DNA of 28,794 nt from NCBI GenBank assembly GCA_047972415.1, contig JBKEAN010000246.1:1-28794 (forward strand). The letters run 5' to 3'. This document shows, in pieces, positions 6,839 to 15,371 of this stretch. The first letter of the stretch is position 1; each line of letters starts with the position of its first letter. Below the pieces are notes generated by a model. That model saw only the letters and a list, made by a program, of their open reading frames with translations. It searched no databases and had not been told where the DNA came from. The DNA comes from Mangrovibacterium sp047972415. Its GTDB lineage: Bacteria; Bacteroidota; Bacteroidia; Bacteroidales; Prolixibacteraceae. Position numbers and translations under genes: made by a program.

Positions 6839-8365
6839 ATGGCACAAAAAACCCTCTTGATGATTCTCGACGGATGGGGTATTGGCGATGGCACCGAACG
6901 TGATGTGATTGCAACAGCTCCAACTCCTTTTATGGATTCGTTGTTGAAGGCGTATCCGCATTCACAGTTGCTGACATCGGGTGAAAATGTTGGTTTGCCT
7001 GACGGACAAATGGGGAACTCGGAAGTTGGCCACCTCAACATTGGAGCAGGACGTGTGCTTTACCAGGACATGGTGAAAATTACCAAGGCAGTCCGCGAAA
7101 AAACTTTGTGGCAAAACCCACAATTGCTTAAAGCATATCATTACGCGAAAGACAACAATAAAAAAGTACACCTGATTGGTTTAATTGGCCCAGGCGGTGT
7201 TCATGCACTGAGCAGCCACATGGTTGCTTTGTGCCAAATGGGAACCGATATGGGCTTGAGTAACGTGTTTATTCACGGGCTGACGGACGGACGAGATACC
7301 GACCCACGCTCGGGCTACGGTTTTCTGGAATCGGACTTGGATGGATTGAAAGGAACAGTTGGCAAGTTTGCTTCGCTTATCGGGCGCTACTACGGCATGG
7401 ACCGCGATAAAAACTGGAACCGGATGAAACTGGCTTACGACCTGTACACCAAAGGTGAGGGCGAAAAATCGACCGACTTGTTGGCTTCGGTTAAAGCATC
7501 ATACGAAGCTGGCGTTACCGACGAGTTTATCAAGCCAATTTGCATGGTGAATGCCGATGGCAGCCCGGTTGCGCTCGTCGAAGAAGGCGACGTGGTGATC
7601 TGTTTCAACTTCCGCACCGACCGCTTACGCCAAACAACCATTGCCTTTACGCAACAAGACTTGCCCGATTTTGGCATGAAGACCATGAATTTGCAGTGGT
7701 ACACGATGACCAACTACAAATCGGACTTCAAAAACGTGCATGTCATCTTCGACAAAGAAAACCCCACTAATACCATGGGCGAGGTGGTTTCGAATGCCGG
7801 GTTGAAACAAATCCGAATTGCAGAAACCGAAAAGTATGCACACGTAACCTTCTTTTTTAGCGGTGGCCGCGAAGAAGAGTTCCCGGGCGAAAAACGCATC
7901 CTCATTCAATCGCCCAAAGTGGCTACTTACGATTTGCAGCCCGAAATGTCGGCGCCAAAGGTGAAAGATGCAATTGTTGCCGAGTTGAAAAAAGGCGAGG
8001 TGGACTTTGTTTGCCTCAACTTTGCCAACGGCGATATGGTAGGCCACACCGGCGACTACAAAGCCATTTACAAAGCGGTTGAAGCAGTTGATGCTTGCGT
8101 AAAAGAAGTGGTTGAGGCGGCCCGGGCCAACCAGTACAATGTGCTGATTATTGCCGACCACGGAAATGCAGACAATGCGGTAAACCCCGACGGTTCGCCC
8201 AACACGGCGCACTCGTTAAACCCGGTTCCCTGCATTTACATCAGCGACAACAAAAACCTGAAAATACACAACGGGATTTTGGCCGACGTTGCCCCGACCC
8301 TGTTGTCGGAAATGGGATTGAAAATTCCGGCAGAAATGACCGGGAAGGTGTTGATTGAACGTTAA
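6839..8365 (+). CDS. gpmI: 2,3-bisphosphoglycerate-independent phosphoglycerate mutase
   Basis: A 508-aa cytosolic glycolytic enzyme that interconverts 3- and 2-phosphoglycerate with two Mn ions, in the alkaline-phosphatase superfamily. The N-terminus has the metal-site motif LDGWG (Asp11) and the phosphoserine motif GNSEVGH (Ser61). The phosphotransferase-insert motifs HGLTDGRDTDP and IGRYYGMDRD follow. The C-terminal metal motifs are GDMVGHTGD and IADHGNAD...TAHS. Length and all motifs are standard. It has its own -7 box and terminator, so it is probably monocistronic. Confidence 0.97.
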   Translation: MAQKTLLMILDGWGIGDGTERDVIATAPTPFMDSLLKAYPHSQLLTSGENVGLPDGQMGNSEVGHLNIGAGRVLYQDMVKITKAVREKTLWQNPQLLKAYHYAKDNNKKVHLIGLIGPGGVHALSSHMVALCQMGTDMGLSNVFIHGLTDGRDTDPRSGYGFLESDLDGLKGTVGKFASLIGRYYGMDRDKNWNRMKLAYDLYTKGEGEKSTDLLASVKASYEAGVTDEFIKPICMVNADGSPVALVEEGDVVICFNFRTDRLRQTTIAFTQQDLPDFGMKTMNLQWYTMTNYKSDFKNVHVIFDKENPTNTMGEVVSNAGLKQIRIAETEKYAHVTFFFSGGREEEFPGEKRILIQSPKVATYDLQPEMSAPKVKDAIVAELKKGEVDFVCLNFANGDMVGHTGDYKAIYKAVEAVDACVKEVVEAARANQYNVLIIADHGNADNAVNPDGSPNTAHSLNPVPCIYISDNKNLKIHNGILADVAPTLLSEMGLKIPAEMTGKVLIER

Positions 8366-8383
8366 TCGGAACCAAATATCGTA

Positions 8384-8417
8384 AAAGCCTCTTCCTGCCG
8401 GGGAGGGGCTTTTTCAT
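8384..8417 (+). terminator. Intrinsic terminator after gpmI
   Basis: An imperfect hairpin (AAGCCTCTTCC against GGGGAGGGGCTT, around the TGCC loop) is followed by TTTTT, 20-50 nt after the gpmI stop codon. Confidence 0.7.
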
Positions 8418-8470
8418 TTTTAATTATTCCTTCATCTTTGATTGAAAATTGATGCCAAGCAAACAAAGTT

Positions 8471-9052
8471 ATGCTCGAAATAGAAAAAACAATTGTAAGT
8501 TTTGATGTATTGGAAGAACACTTCCTGTGTGATTTAATGAAATGTAAAGGTGCCTGTTGCGTCGAAGGCGACTCGGGCGCCCCGTTAACCCAGGAAGAAG
8601 CCCTGATTATTGAGAAAATTTATCCGGTGTTTGAGCCGTATATGACACAGGAAGGGCGCACTGTTGCTGAATTACAAGGTACCTCGATGATTGACAGTGA
8701 CGGCGATTTGGTTACCCCCCTGATTAATGGCGGCGCTTGTGCCTTTGTTTTTACCGACGAACACGGCATTACCAAATGCGCCATCGAAAAAGCTTTTCTG
8801 GACGGGAAAGTGACCTTTCGCAAACCGGTTTCCTGCCATTTATTTCCCATTCGTATTACCGAATACAAGCGTTTTGATGCCGTAAACTACCAGCAATTGG
8901 ACATTTGCAAACCTGGCCGCCAGTGTGGACGTGGACAGAAACTACCGCTATATCAGTTTTTGAAAGAACCGCTTATCCGAAAGTACGGAACAAGTTGGTA
9001 CGAGCAGTTGGAATATGCGGCGAATGAGCACCCTTGGGATTCGAAAGAATAA
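8471..9052 (+). CDS. DUF3109 family Cys-rich protein
   Basis: A 193-aa soluble protein with nine cysteines: Cys20, Cys25, Cys29, Cys30, Cys90, Cys103, Cys122, Cys146 and Cys152. The first group (FLCDLMKCKGACC) and the later CHLFPIR and CKPGRQCGRG motifs are those of the DUF3109 family, related to the YkgJ-type zinc/iron-chelating Cys clusters. It probably binds a metal or an Fe-S cluster, but no reaction is known. It lies about 100 nt after gpmI, past that gene's terminator, and converges with the VOC gene on the other strand. Start chosen at the ATG that gives the family N-terminus. Confidence 0.88.
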   Translation: MLEIEKTIVSFDVLEEHFLCDLMKCKGACCVEGDSGAPLTQEEALIIEKIYPVFEPYMTQEGRTVAELQGTSMIDSDGDLVTPLINGGACAFVFTDEHGITKCAIEKAFLDGKVTFRKPVSCHLFPIRITEYKRFDAVNYQQLDICKPGRQCGRGQKLPLYQFLKEPLIRKYGTSWYEQLEYAANEHPWDSKE

Positions 9053-9089
9053 TCCAAATCCGCAGGGTTTTGTTGTACTTTTTATCGTG

Positions 9090-9479
9090 TTAAGCCATCA
9101 ATTCCACCCGGTTCCCTTCCGGATCCAGAATAATCGATTCGTAGTAGCCGTCGCCGGTAGTGCGGGGTTCACTAATGACACGGAATCCGTCGCGGCGCAA
9201 GGTTTCGGTCAGCTCGTCCACCCTCATTTTCGACCCTAAACTGATGGCAAAATGAATGAGGCCGGTGGCTTGTTTGCGCACGTCGTTTTTGTTTTTCGGT
9301 ATTCCCGGCATCTGCATCAGTTCCAGCTTACAGTCGCCGTTGAAACTTAAAAAATACGATTTAAAGTCCTTGGAATGATTGTAGTAGGCATCTTTCGAGC
9401 TGGCATCGAAATAGTGGGTGTAAAAATTCCGCATACCCTCAATGTCGCTGGTCCAAATAGCAATGTGTGCAATTTTCAT
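9090..9479 (-). CDS. VOC-family (glyoxalase I-like) metalloprotein
   Basis: A 129-aa single-module vicinal-oxygen-chelate protein. Two beta-alpha-beta-beta-beta repeats are visible, with the four likely metal ligands His5 (KIAHIA), Glu53 (KLELM), His76 (LIHFAI) and Glu126 (NRVELM). The N-terminal DIEGMRNFYTHYF and C-terminal LDPEGNRVEL are typical of glyoxalase-type members. Such proteins include lactoylglutathione lyases, dioxygenases and resistance proteins, so the substrate stays open. It starts 24 nt after the HD-hydrolase stop and is likely its operon partner. Confidence 0.87.
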   Translation of the reverse strand: MKIAHIAIWTSDIEGMRNFYTHYFDASSKDAYYNHSKDFKSYFLSFNGDCKLELMQMPGIPKNKNDVRKQATGLIHFAISLGSKMRVDELTETLRRDGFRVISEPRTTGDGYYESIILDPEGNRVELMA

Positions 9480-9503
9480 GTTGTTTGTTTTTAGTTTGTC
9501 TGC

Positions 9504-10148
9504 TCAGTTCAGGTTCCATTCCCTGAAAAATTGTTCCAGGTATAATTTCATAAACCGGTGCCGTCTCACCGCAAGGCGTTTGCCGTAGTTGGTGTTCATC
9601 CGGTCTTTTAGCAGGAGCAGTTTTTCGTAGAAATGATTTATTGTTGGTGCGTTGGTTTTTTTGTATGATTCAAAATCGAGGTGCATCTCCGGTTTTATTT
9701 CGGGGTCGTAAATTAAGCGGTTTTTGTTGCCACCATAAGCAAATGTTCGGGCAATGCCAATAGCGCCCATCGCATCAAGCCGATCGGCATCCTGCACAAT
9801 TTGCGCTTCTGTGGTGTACGGCGTGGTGTTAACCCCAGCTCCTTTAAAGGACACTTCGGCAATAATTTGTTCAATTTTAATAATTTGGTCCGAAGGTACC
9901 CCCAGTTTTTGCATCCATTTTTCGCTGCGTTTGCCATCGGTATCGGGGGTGTTCAGTTTCCAGTCGTCCAAATCATGCAGCAGGGCCGCCATTTCAACCA
10001 AAAATGGATCGGCTTTTTCGTGATGGGCAATTTTTATGGCCAGTTGCCATACGCGTTGAATATGCCACCAGTCGTGCCCACTCCCTTCTTGTTCAAACTG
10101 AAGCCTGACATACAGTGCTGTTTCGTGTATAAAAACCGAGTTGTTCAT
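9504..10148 (-). CDS. HD-domain phosphohydrolase (YedJ/YpgQ-like)
   Basis: A 214-aa HD-superfamily metal-dependent phosphohydrolase. Metal-site residues are His29 (GHDWWH), the His58-Asp59 pair in LLHDLDDW, and the late Asp in QDADRLDAMG (near residue 132). The sequence order, with GHDWWHIQRVW near the N-terminus and a helical C-terminus, fits the YedJ/YpgQ group. Some members hydrolyse nucleotides or other small phosphates, but the substrate cannot be read from sequence. The VOC gene follows after 24 nt on the same strand. Confidence 0.88.
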   Translation of the reverse strand: MNNSVFIHETALYVRLQFEQEGSGHDWWHIQRVWQLAIKIAHHEKADPFLVEMAALLHDLDDWKLNTPDTDGKRSEKWMQKLGVPSDQIIKIEQIIAEVSFKGAGVNTTPYTTEAQIVQDADRLDAMGAIGIARTFAYGGNKNRLIYDPEIKPEMHLDFESYKKTNAPTINHFYEKLLLLKDRMNTNYGKRLAVRRHRFMKLYLEQFFREWNLN

Positions 10149-10292
10149 AACCCTCCTAAATTACACAAAACTGTTTAAAACTAGGTTTTCTGATTTTTTT
10201 TCCTCCCATATTTTCAATTTGATCTTGAAACCAGGAAAAAGTGTGGTTGCTGAATGGCTTATTGGGTATGGCCTGTAAAGAAACCTGCGATG

Positions 10293-10326
10293 AAACAGTT
10301 ATCGTTTTGGCATTCGATAACTGTTT
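10293..10326. repeat. Perfect 12-bp dyad upstream of the acyl-CoA synthetase
   Basis: AAACAGTTATCG (10293-10304) is matched by its exact reverse complement at 10315-10326, with a 10-nt spacer. No T-run follows on either strand, so it is not a standard terminator. It could be an operator or an RNA hairpin. Confidence 0.6.
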
Positions 10327-10454
10327 GGGGAGCAGGTAACGAACAGTTTTGGTAAGGTTTTTGCAATCAGGCCGTTCGTGCCGATTCAGCGGCCTCCGTT
10401 TTAGGCTATGTTGTTAAAACATCTGAAAACGGTTAGCGCCTATGAAGAATTAAT

Positions 10455-10496
10455 TATTTTTGCACACTGTTTTAAAGTGCTCTCCTACGGAGGAGG
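10455..10496 (+). promoter_or_regulatory. -7 box and unusual Shine-Dalgarno of the acyl-CoA synthetase
   Basis: TATTTTTG at 10455-10462 matches TAnnTTTG. The leader then carries GGAGGAGG at 10489-10496, 14 nt before the ATG, which is strong for a phylum that rarely uses Shine-Dalgarno pairing. CTCCT (10482-10486) can pair with AGGAG (10491-10495) over an ACGG loop and hide it. Confidence 0.45.
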
Positions 10497-10510
10497 TTGG
10501 GGAATAAACT

Positions 10511-12151
10511 ATGAGTAGAACGATAACGCTGACAATGCCTGAAATGCTTCAGGCTAGTTTTAAAACTTTTGCTTCGAACAATGCGCTAATGTTTGCCGGA
10601 GAGCAGCCGCTTACTTATGCCGATGTGCAGAAGCAAACGGAACAACTGGGCAACCAGCTTTGTGCAATGGGGATCCGCTCCGGGGCCAAGGTTGCTATTT
10701 TAAGCGCCAACATGCCCAATTGGGCAGTTTCCTTTTTTGCTATTGCGTCCATTGGTGCTGTTGCTGTTCCTATTTTACCCGATTTCTCGAACCACGAAAT
10801 CAAAAACATCTTATTACACGCCGAGGCCGAGCTGCTGTTTGTGTCCGAGTCGTTAGTTCCAAAAATCGATCGGGCTGATGTTCCTGCTATCCGGGTCATT
10901 CGGATTGAAGATTTTAAGGAAATGACTATAGATGGGCAGGTGATTGATTTGCAGCAAACGAGAGGCCGTGAATTTGAATATGCTGCTGTGGATGAGGATG
11001 ATATTCTGTCGATTATATACACTTCGGGAACAACCGGAAAATCGAAAGGGGTCATGTTGAGCCACAAAAACATTGTGAGGACAGCCCAGCAAAGCCTGAC
11101 TTTTCAGTTTGTAGACCAAACAGATCGTTTTTTGTCGGTGTTGCCCTTGTCTCACACCTTCGAAAACACTTTGGGATTGGTTTTCCCCATTATGAATGGC
11201 TGTTCCATTCACTATTTGCGGAAAGCGCCAACAGCCGCCGTACTGATGCCCGCATTGCAGGATGTGAAGCCGACGATTATGTTGGTGGTACCACTAATTA
11301 TTGAGAAAGTTTACAAAGGCAGAATTTTGCAGCAAATCAACAGCAAAGCCATTACCCGTGAACTTTATAAAATTCGTCCCTTCCGGATCTTACTCAGCCG
11401 TCTGGCTGGTAAAAAACTGTACCAGACCTTTGGAGGGAAGTTGCGTTTTTTTGGCATTGGTGGTGCCAAACTTGACAACGAAGTAGAGCGTTTCCTGATG
11501 GATGCCAAATTTCCGCTGGCTATTGGTTACGGGTTGACAGAAACCTCTCCGTTATTGGCCGGGGCTGTAGGTAAGAACGTTCGCTACCTGTCGACCGGGG
11601 TGGCGCTAAAAGGTGTAGAACTGCGCGTTGCCAATGCCGACCCGTTAACGGGCGAGGGAGAAGTACAGGCCCGTGGGCTGAATGTGATGAAAGGCTATTA
11701 TAAAGAACCCGAACTTACGGCCGATGTGTTTACCGAGGATGGATGGTTCCGGACCGGCGACCTCGGAAAATTCGATAAAAGTTCGCTATTTATTAAAGGC
11801 CGAATCAAAAACATGATTCTTGGAGCCAGTGGCGAAAATATTTACCCGGAGGAAATTGAATCGGTTATCAACCGGATGGAATATGTGCTGGAGTCGCTAG
11901 TTGTTCAGCAAAAAGGACGTTTGGTAGCAATGGTTCATTTAAATATGGAAGAGATTGAAGCCCGTTTTAAACAAGCCAAAGAAGAAGCTGTTCTTAAATT
12001 TAACAATAAGGTCGATGAAATTCTCGTCGAAATTCAACGGAAAGTGAACGACGAAGTAAGCAAGTTTTCCCGTATTCAGCACGTTGTACTGCAACCGGTC
12101 CCGTTCGAAAAAACGCCAACCATGAAGATAAAACGTTTCCTCTACCTTTAA
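10511..12151 (+). CDS. AMP-binding long-chain acyl-CoA synthetase
   Basis: A 546-aa adenylate-forming ligase that activates a fatty acid with ATP and transfers it to CoA (FadD-like). The phosphate-binding motif YTSGTTGKSKG is at 170-180. The adenine-site motif GYGLTETSP lies near residue 340 and the GWFRTGDLG motif in the second half. The final TPTMKIKRFLYL places the conserved A10-type Lys at 539, with Met where Gly is usual before it. Length is normal for the shorter FadD/FadD15-like group. Acyl chain length cannot be read from sequence; other acids are possible. It has its own promoter-like leader and a strong terminator, so it is likely monocistronic. Confidence 0.9.
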   Translation: MSRTITLTMPEMLQASFKTFASNNALMFAGEQPLTYADVQKQTEQLGNQLCAMGIRSGAKVAILSANMPNWAVSFFAIASIGAVAVPILPDFSNHEIKNILLHAEAELLFVSESLVPKIDRADVPAIRVIRIEDFKEMTIDGQVIDLQQTRGREFEYAAVDEDDILSIIYTSGTTGKSKGVMLSHKNIVRTAQQSLTFQFVDQTDRFLSVLPLSHTFENTLGLVFPIMNGCSIHYLRKAPTAAVLMPALQDVKPTIMLVVPLIIEKVYKGRILQQINSKAITRELYKIRPFRILLSRLAGKKLYQTFGGKLRFFGIGGAKLDNEVERFLMDAKFPLAIGYGLTETSPLLAGAVGKNVRYLSTGVALKGVELRVANADPLTGEGEVQARGLNVMKGYYKEPELTADVFTEDGWFRTGDLGKFDKSSLFIKGRIKNMILGASGENIYPEEIESVINRMEYVLESLVVQQKGRLVAMVHLNMEEIEARFKQAKEEAVLKFNNKVDEILVEIQRKVNDEVSKFSRIQHVVLQPVPFEKTPTMKIKRFLYL

Positions 12152-12175
12152 CGCTATAATTAAACGGATAATACC

Positions 12176-12211
12176 AAATCCCCCGCTGAACAAACAGCGG
12201 GGGATTTTTTT
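12176..12211 (+). terminator. Intrinsic terminator after the acyl-CoA synthetase
   Basis: A perfect 12-bp stem (12177-12188 with 12195-12206, core CCCCGCTG/CAGCGGGG) with the loop AACAAA is followed by a run of T. It starts about 25 nt after the stop codon. Confidence 0.95.
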
Positions 12212-12317
12212 ATTTTGATTGTTTATCCAATAAATTATTGACTGGGAGGTTGTCCACTATCAGAAACCGACTGGAAAATGTAAAGAAAGAATAAAGAAAT
12301 TAGTTGGAAACAAGTTG

Positions 12318-12337
12318 TACTTTTGGACGTACTTTTG
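12318..12337 (+). promoter_or_regulatory. Duplicated -7 box for the OmpA-like lipoprotein
   Basis: TACTTTTG occurs at 12318-12325 and again at 12330-12337, 12 bp apart; both match TAnnTTTG. The gene starts 53 nt after the second. No TTG sits at ideal spacing for either box. Confidence 0.45.
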
Positions 12338-12390
12338 ATGAAAACGAGAGTAAAATAAAACAAATTAAGAACAGAAAAATTTGAAAGACA

Positions 12391-13098
12391 ATGAAAAGAT
12401 TTAATTCACTAACTGCCATTTTGTTGTGCGTTTCCATGTTACTTGCTGGCTGTTCGAGCAGCAAGTGGTCAACAACAAGTAACCAAACCAAAGGTGGTAT
12501 TTTGGGCGGAACCGGTGGTGCATTAATCGGTGCCGGAATTGGTGCCCTGGCCGGTAAAGGCAAAGGTGCAGTAATTGGTGCTGCTGTTGGTGGCGCTGTT
12601 GGTACAGGTGCCGGTATTTTGATTGGTAAAAAAATGGACAAACAACAAGCCGAATTGGAACAAATTGAAGGTGCACAGGTTGAAACAGTAACCGACTCGA
12701 ACAATCTGCAAGCCATTAAGGTAACTTTTGCCAATGGTATTTTGTTTGCTACCGGTAAAAGCGATTTGAGCACGAGCTCAAAAAATTCTTTGGCACAGTT
12801 TGCTGCATCATTGAAGGAAAACCCCGAAACCGATGTGAAAATTTACGGGCATACCGACAATACCGGCTCACTTGAAGTGAACGAAAAAGTATCGAATGCA
12901 CGCGCCCAGTCGGTCGCTCAGTTTCTTACTTCAAACGGTGTGGGCACCACGCGTCTGGCAACTGAAGGTAAAGCTTATGCCGAACCGGTAGCCAGCAACG
13001 AAACGGCTGAAGGCCGCGCTCAAAACCGTCGTGTCGAGATTTACATTACAGCTAACCAGGCCATGATTAACCAAGCCGAGCAGGGAACGCTGAAATAA
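12391..13098 (+). CDS. Glycine-zipper OmpA-family lipoprotein
   Basis: A 235-aa envelope lipoprotein. The signal peptide ends in the lipobox LAGC, with lipidated Cys21. Residues 35-80 are a glycine zipper (repeated GxxxG, such as GGTGGALIGAGIGALAG), which may insert into or pack against the membrane. Residues about 108-222 form an OmpA-like peptidoglycan-binding domain (ILFATGKSDLS, IYGHTDNTGS, LSxxRAxxV-like NARAQSVAQFL, AEGRAQNRRVEIYI). This matches the YiaD-type architecture: an outer-membrane anchor that holds the cell wall. It is flanked by terminators on both sides, so it is monocistronic. Confidence 0.93.
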   Translation: MKRFNSLTAILLCVSMLLAGCSSSKWSTTSNQTKGGILGGTGGALIGAGIGALAGKGKGAVIGAAVGGAVGTGAGILIGKKMDKQQAELEQIEGAQVETVTDSNNLQAIKVTFANGILFATGKSDLSTSSKNSLAQFAASLKENPETDVKIYGHTDNTGSLEVNEKVSNARAQSVAQFLTSNGVGTTRLATEGKAYAEPVASNETAEGRAQNRRVEIYITANQAMINQAEQGTLK

Positions 13099-13121
13099 GA
13101 ATAGTTCGTTAAAACTTAGTT

Positions 13122-13157
13122 GAGGGCTGTCTTCCGAAAAGGTTGACAGCCCTTTTT
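13122..13157 (+). terminator. Intrinsic terminator after the OmpA-like lipoprotein
   Basis: A 9-bp stem (AGGGCTGTC with GACAGCCCT, 13123-13131 and 13145-13153) is followed by TTTTT, 25 nt after the stop codon. Confidence 0.92.
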
Positions 13158-13323
13158 GCATACTGAAAAAGTATAGGCGAGGTTTTGAAGCTAGTTTTGC
13201 ATACCGATAATGGGATGAAAATATCTGATATTCTGAAATATGTAGATCTGTGCTGGTTGGGTATAATGGTGCAATACTGTCAACATAAAATGACAATTAA
13301 AGACGTAAAATACCTCACTTATA

Positions 13324-13354
13324 TTGAACATTAGGAAATAATATTCTAGCTTTG
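13324..13354 (+). promoter_or_regulatory. Promoter of the interrupted barrel gene
   Basis: TTG (13324-13326), a 20-nt spacer, then TAGCTTTG (13347-13354) is a full match to the Bacteroidota -33/-7 pattern, 43 nt before the start codon. Confidence 0.65.
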
Positions 13355-13397
13355 AAAGACCCCAGAATAGATAAAAAAACTAAACGACCTATACCCA

Positions 13398-13805
13398 ATG
13401 AAAAAGACTATGCTTATTTTATTGTGCCTGCTATTATGGGCTGGAACAGAGGCGCAAGACAAAATCATTACAATTCAAAACGATACAATCGAGTGCCGGA
13501 TATTATCCGTCGGCGCTGAGCGGATAACTTATGAGCAAAATGAAAACGGAAATTACACCACCGGAAAATCAATCGCCATTGCCGATGTATTGCAGTATTT
13601 TCGGAAAGAGCATGCTTCTGGCATGGACGGGTTTTATCGAGACCCGGCACGACAAAAGCCCCAACACCGCTACTTGATTTCGTTACAAGGAGGTTTATCC
13701 CAGTTAACGAGCGATTTTGCTAATCTCAAAAATTCGATGAACACGACTTCGGGAGTCGATGATTATTTTGACGACCTGAAAAGCGCGTATTATTTGGGTG
13801 CCGAG
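13398..13805 (+). pseudogene. N-terminal part of an outer-membrane barrel gene split by an IS
   Basis: The first 136 codons of a gene that resumes at 15392. The product starts with a signal peptide (cleavage near TEAQ, about residue 20). A conserved-looking segment (KIITIQNDTIECRILSVG...) follows, typical of Bacteroidota proteins with a short N-terminal beta domain before a membrane barrel. After Glu136 the native frame is lost: the reading frame enters the insertion element and stops at 13892, giving a 164-aa truncated product. The promoter at 13324-13354 is intact, so this fragment is probably still transcribed. Function unknown. Confidence 0.88.
13802..13805 (+). repeat. Target-site duplication, left copy
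   Basis: CGAG directly before the left end of the element is repeated directly after its right end (15388-15391). Because neighbouring bases extend both the inverted repeat and the duplication, the split is ambiguous: a 15-bp repeat with 6-bp duplication (CCGAGG), 16 with 4 (CGAG), or 17 with 2 (GA) all restore the same target sequence. Confidence 0.75.
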
Positions 13806-13821
13806 GAGCCTGTCGGGCTTT
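13806..13821 (+). repeat. IS left terminal inverted repeat
   Basis: GAGCCTGTCGGGCTTT, the reverse complement of the right end apart from one base. Confidence 0.85.
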
Positions 13822-13992
13822 TAATATTATCAGTTTTTCATACCTTTTGGGAGTGTAATCAGAATTCGCTATCTCCATTTTTGTGGCACTAATTCTATTT
13901 CCCGAGTATTATCCAACACTATGGCTCCTTATACTTGTCCTAATTTGATTTTTGCCAATTCAGTTTTAAAGTAAAACCACTTTGGGGCTTTT

Positions 13993-15339
13993 TCATGCCA
14001 TTTGCATCTTGAAAAACCGTTTGAGGTTATAAGCAGCACAGACCAATGACCATTCGGCATCTGTTTCTTCTTCGCCCCGCAATGAAAACCGCCTGAAACC
14101 CAGTATTTCCTTTATTATCCCGAAAACAGGTTCAACGGTTTGTTTTCTTTTTTTGTATATCCCTTTACAGTCTGTGCTTTTCATTGTCCGGGACATCTTT
14201 TCGACCGGGGTTGTAATTGGCGACAGGCCTGTGTCCTGGCTTAAATAGCTGGTTAAATAACTGTTGTGTTTTTCTCGTGCTGTTGATATTATTGGGTTTA
14301 TGTTCTTCTGTTCGCAATCTGTAATATTCTTTTCACTAAAGTAGCCTGTATCTGCTACGGCATTGGTTATTTCTGATGATAATTCTTTGGGTACAGATTC
14401 AATGACGGGGATAAATTCTTGTTTATCATTAACATGATGGTTGCTGTAGGCTCCAACGATGACCATGTCATCATTTACCGCTGCCTGCCCGTTATAACAC
14501 TGGTCAAAACCTTTTGAGGTTTTCATGATCCTCGATTCGGGATCGGTAAAATTATATTGGTCTTTATCATTTGGCTGGTCCGTCGGAGCCTTTGGTTTCT
14601 TGCCCCTTGGCTTTTTACCTGTCCTTTCTTCCTGCTCTTTGCGTTGGGCAATTTTGGCATCATACTCCTCCTTCTCTTTTTTGTAACGCTCCGTTGCCCT
14701 TTTTTCCACAATTTTTTTTGCTTCCTGTATTTTGGTTAGCCGGTCTTGCCTCCGTTTTATTTCATCGGGGATATCCAGGTCCAAATCCTTTTCGCTTTCA
14801 TCTTTGGCAACGGCCAGGCTTAAAAGTTTTTCGATCTCTTCTTCAAGTTGCTTTTCCAATTTCTGTAGGTATTCATAGCTCATCGCCTTATGACGCGATG
14901 CATTTGCCTGTACTTTGGTACCGTCTATATAGATATTGCCAAGTTTAACTATCCCAAGCTCTTTGCCTATCAGTAAGATTTCTTTGAACCATATTTTTAT
15001 CTCCGGTAGAAAACGTTTACGGAAACCGGAGATCGTATCGTGATCGGGATGGTGGTTGCCTGCAATAAAACGGAAGGCAACGGAATCGTAGGTGGAACAT
15101 TCTATCTTCCTCGAACTGAAAACTCCGGTAGAATAACCATAAAATAGTAAGGACAGTAGCATCCGGGGATCATATGCATCAGAACCTACCCCTTTGTATT
15201 TTATGTATATGTGATTAAAATCCAGCTTGTCAACAATATCTACGATAAAACGCGCCAGGTGATCTTCCGGTAGCCAATCGCCCAGGTCATATGGCATTAA
15301 CATCCGCTGTTCACGGTCTGCTCCTATAAATTTCTTCAT
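13993..15339 (-). CDS. IS1182-family DDE transposase
   Basis: A 448-aa full-length transposase. The N-terminal region (MPYDLGDWLPEDHLARFI and YDPRMLLSLLFYGYSTGVFSSR) is the DUF772-type domain found in IS1182/IS5-like elements. The catalytic triad can be read as Asp139 (NIYIDGTKVQANAS), Asp330 (AVADTGYFSE) and Glu403 (RKQTVEPVFGIIKE), with the NFTDPESRIMK motif between. A Lys/Glu-rich, coiled-coil-like insertion spans about 155-250, as usual in IS1182 members. No frameshift or stop is present, so it should be functional. Its ATG is about 35 nt inside the right inverted repeat, so transcription must start within the IS end or outside it. Confidence 0.93.
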   Translation of the reverse strand: MKKFIGADREQRMLMPYDLGDWLPEDHLARFIVDIVDKLDFNHIYIKYKGVGSDAYDPRMLLSLLFYGYSTGVFSSRKIECSTYDSVAFRFIAGNHHPDHDTISGFRKRFLPEIKIWFKEILLIGKELGIVKLGNIYIDGTKVQANASRHKAMSYEYLQKLEKQLEEEIEKLLSLAVAKDESEKDLDLDIPDEIKRRQDRLTKIQEAKKIVEKRATERYKKEKEEYDAKIAQRKEQEERTGKKPRGKKPKAPTDQPNDKDQYNFTDPESRIMKTSKGFDQCYNGQAAVNDDMVIVGAYSNHHVNDKQEFIPVIESVPKELSSEITNAVADTGYFSEKNITDCEQKNINPIISTAREKHNSYLTSYLSQDTGLSPITTPVEKMSRTMKSTDCKGIYKKRKQTVEPVFGIIKEILGFRRFSLRGEEETDAEWSLVCAAYNLKRFFKMQMA

Positions 15340-15371
15340 GCCTGAAAATACTAATTTTTCCAGCCCTCTGC

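Larger units (their letters stand above)
10149..10510. other. Intergenic region between divergent genes
   Basis: This 362-bp gap separates the HD gene (minus) from the acyl-CoA synthetase (plus). It holds a perfect 12-bp inverted repeat (10293-10326), a good -7 box (10455-10462) and an unusually purine-rich ribosome-binding region (10489-10496). A 33-codon Trp-rich ORF (10254-10355) is present, but nothing supports its translation. No other gene is seen. Confidence 0.6.

Noticed and set aside
7625..8212. 195-aa minus-strand ORF inside gpmI
   Set aside because: Lies entirely antisense to conserved gpmI motifs; no family features.
10254..10355. 33-codon Trp-rich ORF upstream of the acyl-CoA synthetase
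   Set aside because: No promoter or ribosome-binding signal of its own, spans the dyad, and no family is recognised; the Trp content may be chance.
13807..13992. C-terminal extension of the left barrel fragment up to 13892
   Set aside because: The last codons are IS sequence read by chance after the insertion, not a real domain.
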